Shown here in pieces: positions 59,129-64,000 of a stretch of DNA of 64,000 nucleotides; position 1 is the first letter of the stretch, and every line of letters starts with the position of its first letter. Position numbers and translations under genes: made by a program. Where the stretch lies: positions 62,001 through 126,000 of the forward strand of contig NZ_JPQU01000109.1 of assembly GCF_000737245.1 (NCBI RefSeq). Reading direction: 5' to 3'. The notes under the pieces are model-generated. The model did no database searches and was not told where the DNA came from. It was given only the letters and a program-made list of their open reading frames with translations. This DNA is from Pseudomonas syringae. GTDB lineage: Bacteria; Pseudomonadota; Gammaproteobacteria; Pseudomonadales; Pseudomonadaceae.

Positions 59129-59532
59129 GAGACTTTCCTCTGGATAGCATCCTTGTCTTTTTGCAGGGAGTTGACGGTGCGTTCTGGCGTCAGGTTGGAG
59201 GCGTCGAATTGCTTCTTGCCCGACTGAATCATGATGAAACCCACGACCATGGCCACGACGCCCACGATCAAGGCTGCCAGCCAGGGCTGCATGATCGTGG
59301 CCAGCGCATACACAGCAGACAGCAGCACGATGATCAGCCCTGCCAGCATGACGATTGCGCCAACGCCGACCGCTGCGATACCTGCCTTAGCGGTTTCCAC
59401 GGTCTGCTTGATTTCCGCTTTGGCCAAGGCCAGCTCTTTGCTCAATAGTGCTGGGACTTCGTGGGCCAGCTGGCGAATCAGGCCCAGTGCAGAGGTTTCG
59501 TTCTCCGGCGTTGGGTTAGAGGGAGTAGCCAT
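59125..59532 (-). CDS. YqjE/DUF1469-type holin-like membrane protein
   Basis: 135 residues; ATG 59532 after AAAGGAGGTGTGTG. Two membrane segments (about 48-72, AAVGVGAIVMLAGLIIVLLSAVYAL; 78-102, PWLAALIVGVVAMVVGFIMI), short amphipathic N-terminus (LGLIRQLAHEVPALLSKELALAKAE). Typical of YqjE family. Middle gene of the operon. Confidence 0.85.
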   Translation of the reverse strand: MATPSNPTPENETSALGLIRQLAHEVPALLSKELALAKAEIKQTVETAKAGIAAVGVGAIVMLAGLIIVLLSAVYALATIMQPWLAALIVGVVAMVVGFIMIQSGKKQFDASNLTPERTVNSLQKDKDAIQRKVS

Positions 59533-60308
59533 CACACACCTCCTTTCGTCACGCGATCTTGTGCTTGCCTGTCCGATACGGACTGTCCAGAGCTATCCGG
59601 CTGGCTGCTGTCATCCTTGCTGTCGGGGTAAGTTGCCTCGGCCCCTGGCGGGTCAGTCGGGACAAAAGCACCTGCCGGACCTTGCCCCGGTGGTGCGTCC
59701 GGGATCCCGGGTCTGCCGCTGTGACGAACATCACCCACGTGCGGATGACTGATGGGAAACTCCTGATCGGCCTCCACAACGGCGCTCATTCCTGCTGGGG
59801 GACGGGTTGGGTATTGACCGGCCGGGTTGTCAGCGGAGGGGGACATGTCCGGGCTCGATGTCGACGCCGTGGTTGAACCTGAGTCGTGCGCAGAACCTGA
59901 CGCCCGCAGGAAACGCGATAAACCAAACCCCAGCGCAACACTACCGGTGATAAACAGCGCGGGATTGTCCCGCGCCAGTTTGCCGGCTTGCTGAAGGAGT
60001 TCGTCAACGCTTTTGCCGCGCAGGTTACTCGCCAGGCTGGTCATATTTTCGGCGATGTCAGTGACGTAGTGCGAAAGCCCGAGAGTGTCGCTTCCCTGCA
60101 TCTGTTCTGCGGCGGATTGAGCGCTTTGCGCCAGAGTCTCGATCTGCTCTGCGGCAGTGTCTCTGTACTGCTCGAATTGCGCAGAACCGTGTTGCCTGGC
60201 ACTGGCAATTGCCGCTTGTGCGTCGTCTTGCAGGGTGTGCAGGTGATCTTCGGCTGCATTGGGCTGGTGTTCGGCATTGCTGCCAGGGCTTTGGGGCGTT
60301 GTGTTCAT
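59532..60308 (-). CDS. Nutrient-deprivation/stress-type helical membrane-associated protein
   Basis: 258 residues; start at ATG 60308, where AAGGTG spacing is right (60314 is too close to it). Coiled coil 25-75 (QAAIASARQHGSAQFEQYRDTAAEQIETLAQSAQSAAEQMQG), one membrane segment about 118-133 (PALFITGSVALGFGLSRFL), then a Pro/Asp/Ser-rich disordered tail. First gene of the operon; the last base of its stop is the A of the next ATG. Confidence 0.72.
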   Translation of the reverse strand: MNTTPQSPGSNAEHQPNAAEDHLHTLQDDAQAAIASARQHGSAQFEQYRDTAAEQIETLAQSAQSAAEQMQGSDTLGLSHYVTDIAENMTSLASNLRGKSVDELLQQAGKLARDNPALFITGSVALGFGLSRFLRASGSAHDSGSTTASTSSPDMSPSADNPAGQYPTRPPAGMSAVVEADQEFPISHPHVGDVRHSGRPGIPDAPPGQGPAGAFVPTDPPGAEATYPDSKDDSSQPDSSGQSVSDRQAQDRVTKGGV

Positions 60309-60520
60309 TGTCATTCACCTTGTTGCTACTCATCGAAATGAAGAGCGTGCTCGGCTCACAACTGACTACGGGCTTGGCATCGGTCCATGTGTTCACATGA
60401 GGTGGAGTGACAATTTTCGCGAGGAGTTCGAGGCGGCAGACAAATGGTCTTGGGGGGGGCTCGACCACGCTGCTAAAACGTGGAAGCGCTGCCTTGGGCT
60501 TGGGAGGAAAAACCAGGCAT

Positions 60521-60545
60521 AAAAAACGGCGTCAAGTGACGCCGT
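60521..60545 (-). terminator. Terminator of csrA
   Basis: Stem CGGCGTC/GACGCCG (60527-60533/60538-60544), followed on the minus strand by six T. Confidence 0.85.
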
Positions 60546-60602
60546 ACGACCTGGTTGCCGGAGCTTGCGGCAATCGGGTTTGAATGAGGGGTGTTCGTTA
60601 TT

Positions 60603-60791
60603 TCATTGTGGGTCTTGGTTGGGAGCCAGCTCCGCCTGAATACGTTTGTAGATTTCTTCACGGTGCACAGAAACATTTTTCGGCGCGTTGATGCCCAGGC
60701 GTACCTGAAGGCCCTGAACGCCCAGAATCGTGACGGTAATTTCGTCACCAATGTTTATGCTTTCGCCAACTTTACGGGTGAGTATCAACAT
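60603..60791 (-). CDS. csrA: Carbon storage regulator CsrA/RsmA
   Basis: 62 residues; ATG 60791 after AAGGAAAAGATT. MLILTRKVGESINIGDEITVTILGVQGLQVRLGINAPKNVSVHREEIYKRIQ is the full conserved protein with the RNA-binding R/H residues (VHREEI). Binds GGA-loop motifs in mRNA leaders and controls secondary metabolism and motility. Its own upstream region (60792-60900) may form a long leader. Confidence 0.96.
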   Translation of the reverse strand: MLILTRKVGESINIGDEITVTILGVQGLQVRLGINAPKNVSVHREEIYKRIQAELAPNQDPQ

Positions 60792-60879
60792 AATCTTTTC
60801 CTTGATGGCCTCTTGAAGCGCCTCTAGCAGGAGGCTGGCATTTGCCTTTGCGTGGTGATTGTTGCCGAGTACATCCAAA

Positions 60880-61399
60880 TGCGTCCATCAATATGACGTT
60901 ACAGGAGTGAATTTAATTCCCTCGGTACATTTTTCTGTCATCAAGCGCGGTTGCCAGCTCGATGAGCGCGCCAATTCTGCCTGTTTTTATTGGTAAAAGC
61001 CCGTATTTAGCGGAGCAGCCCACAAGGTTTTGTCCCAAGGCCCGAGCTGTATTGAAATTTCGTGACGTATTTCTACACGGTAAGGGTTAACCCATGCAGG
61101 CATGCCTTATCGAATATCAGCGTAGGCGCTACTTTGAATGTGCGCAGGACCGTTCTGAAAATATTCGTCGTGGACTCGACACGGTACGTAGGAAGGTGGC
61201 TTCAAGGGTTGTGGTGCACTACCGCGACGGCGCCAGGACAATCGCCGTAATGGGTATTTACGCTGGCAATGATTCTGGCGCAGGAGGGGGCAAGCGCTGG
61301 CCAGGTTGCTCTTGATGGGTGTTAAGGGCGAGAGGTGTTTAAGTTTTGTTCTCTGAATGCCGATAGCATTTCAATATCACCCCATCGAGTCGATCTATC
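60880..61399. other. Gene-poor stretch upstream of the chemoreceptor
   Basis: No supported gene. A 73-residue plus-strand frame at 61094-61315 lacks a ribosome site and family similarity and is not called. The last 80 bases must hold the chemoreceptor promoter, which I cannot pin down. Confidence 0.5.
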
Positions 61400-63025
61400 A
61401 TGATCCTGCGTAATCTTGGAATTGCCCCTCGGGCCGCGATTTGCTTCACCATAATGGCACTGCTCGTGCTGTTTCTGGGGATGATGAGCCTGAATAAGAT
61501 GGCCGATCTCAATCAGATGACCGATTCTTTGGCGAGTGATGAATTGGCCTCTACTCGGCTGCTGGGCGAGCTGGCTGATACCACAACTCGGTTACGTACC
61601 GTGTCTTACCTGATTCTGGTAAACCGCGCGCCGGCAGATTTTGCCAGAGGAGAAGCAAGGCTTGATGTACTCATCAAGAAGGCCAATAGGTTAGTCGAGG
61701 CCTATGCTCCGCTGGTCGGGGGCGAAGAAGAAGCAGGCAAGTACAAGCAGTTCAAGGAAACGCTGGCCGTTTATGCGGTTGCTCAGGACAAGCTACTGGA
61801 GATTGCCCGGGCCGGGCGCGACGCTGAAATCCTGCCGCTTATCAATGGCGACCTCAAGCGTTATTCGGATCAAATGGCGCCTTTGCTCGAGTGGATGATG
61901 GAGCTCAACCGAAAGGATTCAGAGGTCGCTGTTGCTGATTCCGCCAGCGGGTACATCGCGGCGCGTAATGTCATCATTACCGTGCTCGTGCTGGCAGCGA
62001 TGATGACGGGTCTGCTGGCAGTCATTCTCACGCGTAGCATTGTTCGTCCGCTAAGTGACGCAGTGCGGGCGGCGGAAGACGTAGCGCGGGGAGACCTGAC
62101 CCAACCGGTTCTGATACAGGGGCGTGATGAAGTGACACGTCTGCAGCAAGCCTTGCAGGCGATGCAGACCAACCTGCGCGAGACTTTGCAGCAGATTTCT
62201 GGTTCTGCCACTCAGGTCGCGTCGGCAGCAGAAGAACTCAATACCGTCACCGAAGAAGGTTCTCGTTCCCTGCAGCAGCAGAATGATGAAATCGAACAGG
62301 CCGCAACGGCAGTCAATGAAATGACCGCTGCTGTCGAGGAAGTTGCCAGCAATGCCGTCAGCACCTCGACCGCTTCGCAGCAATCCAGTTCTTCGGCAAT
62401 CCAGGGCAGTCAGCGGGTGCAGGAGACGGTGAGTGCTATTCAGCAGATGACCAACGACGTTGAGACAACTGCCGAGCAGGTCCGCAGTCTGGCAGGCCAG
62501 ACTCGTGACATCGGCAAAGTGCTGGATGTGATTCGCGCCATTGCTGAACAAACCAACCTGTTGGCTCTCAACGCAGCTATCGAGGCGGCACGAGCAGGGG
62601 AGGCCGGTCGCGGCTTCGCAGTGGTTGCCGACGAAGTTCGGGCGCTTGCCCACCGCACTCAGCAATCGACCCAGGAAATCGAGGTCATGGTCAGCGGCAT
62701 TCAGCAAGGCAGCAGTCAGGCCGTGGCCTCGATGCAGAACAGCAGTGCTCGCGCCCAGACCACCCTGGAAGTCGCCCGCAGCGCTGGTGTTGCGCTAGAG
62801 GAGATCACCCGTAGCGTGGGCGAGATTTCTGACCGTAACCTGGTGATCGCCAGCGCCGCCGAAGAACAGGCGCAGGTGTCCCGGGAAGTCGACCGCAACC
62901 TAGTGAATATTCGCGATTTGTCATTGCAATCGTCGGCGGGCGCCAATCAGACCAACTCGGCCAGCCATGAGCTGTCGCGTCTGGCTGTCGAGCTGAATCA
63001 GATGGTGGGGCGGTTCAAGATCTAA
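61400..63025 (+). CDS. Methyl-accepting chemotaxis protein
   Basis: 541 residues. TM1 about 12-31 (AAICFTIMALLVLFLGMMSL), periplasmic four-helix-bundle sensor 32-190, TM2 about 191-212 (ITVLVLAAMMTGLLAVILTRS), HAMP (213-265) and signalling domain with the conserved hairpin tip AEQTNLLALNAAIEAARAGEAGRGFAVVADEVRALA. Sensor with single helix bundle (4HB_MCP-like); ligand unknown. ATG start without a strong ribosome site. Confidence 0.95.
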   Translation: MILRNLGIAPRAAICFTIMALLVLFLGMMSLNKMADLNQMTDSLASDELASTRLLGELADTTTRLRTVSYLILVNRAPADFARGEARLDVLIKKANRLVEAYAPLVGGEEEAGKYKQFKETLAVYAVAQDKLLEIARAGRDAEILPLINGDLKRYSDQMAPLLEWMMELNRKDSEVAVADSASGYIAARNVIITVLVLAAMMTGLLAVILTRSIVRPLSDAVRAAEDVARGDLTQPVLIQGRDEVTRLQQALQAMQTNLRETLQQISGSATQVASAAEELNTVTEEGSRSLQQQNDEIEQAATAVNEMTAAVEEVASNAVSTSTASQQSSSSAIQGSQRVQETVSAIQQMTNDVETTAEQVRSLAGQTRDIGKVLDVIRAIAEQTNLLALNAAIEAARAGEAGRGFAVVADEVRALAHRTQQSTQEIEVMVSGIQQGSSQAVASMQNSSARAQTTLEVARSAGVALEEITRSVGEISDRNLVIASAAEEQAQVSREVDRNLVNIRDLSLQSSAGANQTNSASHELSRLAVELNQMVGRFKI

Positions 63026-63077
63026 GTTTTCAGGCGGTGCATCAGACACACCGCCATCGCGCAACAAAGAGGGTCCC

Positions 63078-63167
63078 CGTAGGAGCGCGCTTGCCCGCGA
63101 TAGCGTTGGGTCAGTCGACAAAATCTCGCCTGATGCAACGCTATCGCGGGCAAGCGCGCTCCTACAG
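63078..63167. repeat. REP/BIME pair
   Basis: GTAGGAGCGCGCTTGCCCGCGATAGCG and perfect inverted partner flank a 35-base spacer. Confidence 0.85.
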
Positions 63168-63196
63168 AAAAAGCATCTTCGGCAAACCCGGGTTTA

Positions 63197-64000
63197 TCAG
63201 ACCACCATCGACAGCAGCAGGATGAAGATCAGGCCAACCACCGAAAGGATGGTTTCCATCACGGTCCAGGTCTTGAAGGTTTCGGTGACGGTCATGTTGA
63301 AGTACTGCTTGACCAGCCAGAAACCGGCATCGTTTACGTGAGACAGAATCAGCGAGCCAGCGCCGGTCGCCAGGACCAGCAACTCACGGTTGACGCCCGG
63401 AATCAGGCCCACTACCGGAGCTACGATGCCGGCACCGGTAATGGTCGCGACGGTGGCTGAACCTGTTGCCACGCGAATAACCGCCGCTACCAGCCAGGCC
63501 AGCATGATCGGGTTGATCTGTGCCTGTACCGCCATGTGACCGATCAGATCGCCCACACCGCTGGCCACCAGCATTTGTTTGAAACCACCACCGGCACCGA
63601 CGATCAGCACAATGGCGGCTACCGGCGTCAGGCTCTGGTCCAGCAGCTTCATGATCTTGTTGCGATCAAAGCCACGTGCCGAACCGAAGGTATAAAACGC
63701 CAACAGCAAGGCCGCGAGCAGCGCGGTGATCGGATGGCCAATGAAGTCCATCCAGATACGGAAGGTGTTGCCTTCAGGCAGCGCAATATCGGCGAAGGTT
63801 TTCAGCAGCATCAGGAATACGGGCAGCAGGATCGTCACCAGGGTGATGCCGAAACCAGGCAGGTTGTCAGTGCTGGACTCCTTGCCAATCTGTTCCATCA
63901 ACTCCTGGGATGGAGTGCCCGGCACGTATTTGGAAATCCACTTGCCGTAGATCGGGCCTGCAATGATAGCGGTGGGCAGGGCGATCAGCAGGCCGTAGAA
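63197..64000 (-). CDS. GntP-family gluconate-type permease, N-terminus cut by window edge
   Basis: At least 267 codons visible, still open at the right edge (FYGLLIALPTAIIAGPIYGKWISKYVPG). Membrane segments include FGITLVTILLPVFLML, FIGHPITALLAALLLAFYTFG, VGAGGGFKQMLVASGVGDLIG, MLAWLVAAVIRVATGSATVATITGAGIVAPVVGLIPG and the closing IFILLLSMVV. ATGSATVA is a GntP family motif. Likely imports gluconate or a related acid. Confidence 0.93.
   Translation of the reverse strand, partial: FYGLLIALPTAIIAGPIYGKWISKYVPGTPSQELMEQIGKESSTDNLPGFGITLVTILLPVFLMLLKTFADIALPEGNTFRIWMDFIGHPITALLAALLLAFYTFGSARGFDRNKIMKLLDQSLTPVAAIVLIVGAGGGFKQMLVASGVGDLIGHMAVQAQINPIMLAWLVAAVIRVATGSATVATITGAGIVAPVVGLIPGVNRELLVLATGAGSLILSHVNDAGFWLVKQYFNMTVTETFKTWTVMETILSVVGLIFILLLSMVV

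Noticed and set aside
61094..61315. 73-codon plus-strand frame
   Set aside because: No ribosome site and no recognised family; retained only as a note in the gap entry.
1..64000. CRISPR array, tRNA genes, complete insertion sequences
   Set aside because: No regularly spaced direct repeats, no cloverleaf-like sequence and no transposase frame were recognised.

Overview
The window is a Pseudomonas chromosome segment (fluorescens/syringae-like by gene content) carrying most of an inducible lambdoid siphovirus prophage (1 to about 39.8 kb) followed by host core genes (about 40.1-64 kb). The host assignment rests on the order prmB - membrane/GNAT-like protein - hydrolase - aroC - MFS - acireductone dioxygenase, a CsrA-type regulator, Fur-controlled FecI/FecR/TonB receptor genes and many GCGGGCAAGCGCGCTCCTA-type REP sequences. 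The left prophage end and its integrase lie outside the window; the right end falls between 39.72 and about 40.1 kb, but no attachment core could be recognised.

Prophage early and immunity regions. A leftward block (1-2885, minus strand) holds small accessory genes, an HNH endonuclease and a 0.7-kb gene-free stretch (840-1520) full of long-range base-pairing, a candidate large structured RNA. Immunity lies at 3.2-5.8 kb: an S24-type CI repressor, a Cro-like protein, a DUF3800 protein, an SOS-box-controlled DUF1654 gene, and two three-site operator clusters (CAAG-N4-CTTG) about 2.4 kb apart, laid out like lambda OL and OR. The rightward early operon (5.6-13.7 kb) has ribbon-helix-helix-like proteins, a second HNH gene, DnaT-like and P-like replication proteins, a nin-type region with a NinB-like protein, a NinG fused in frame to a third HNH endonuclease, and a Q-like antiterminator in front of a terminator.

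Prophage late region (13.9-39.7 kb). Holin and nested spanins come first, then TerS/TerL, a portal whose C-terminus is an Acb1-like 2H phosphoesterase (anti-CBASS), an Acb2/Tad1-like small protein, protease/scaffold with an internal start, cement protein, DUF2184 capsid, neck genes interrupted by a fourth homing-type endonuclease, two paralogous tail-tube proteins, a tail-assembly chaperone pair with a canonical -1 slippery heptamer (GGGAAAC), a lipoprotein/secreted-protein moron closed by two terminators, a 1935-residue tape measure, a short tail-tip/fibre set, the endolysin and a second SOS-box gene.

Host region. A RelE/HigB-like toxin-antitoxin pair with a perfect operator palindrome borders the prophage. 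Then come Smr, a Cys-less isochorismatase-family hydrolase, PrmB, chorismate synthase, an MFS carrier and an acireductone dioxygenase homologue lacking two of four metal-binding histidines; a LuxR-type regulator and a flavoprotein; the siderophore receptor with FecR and FecI and a Fur box; a ketopantoate-reductase-like protein; a three-gene DUF3618/YqjE-type envelope-stress operon; CsrA; a chemoreceptor; and a truncated GntP permease.
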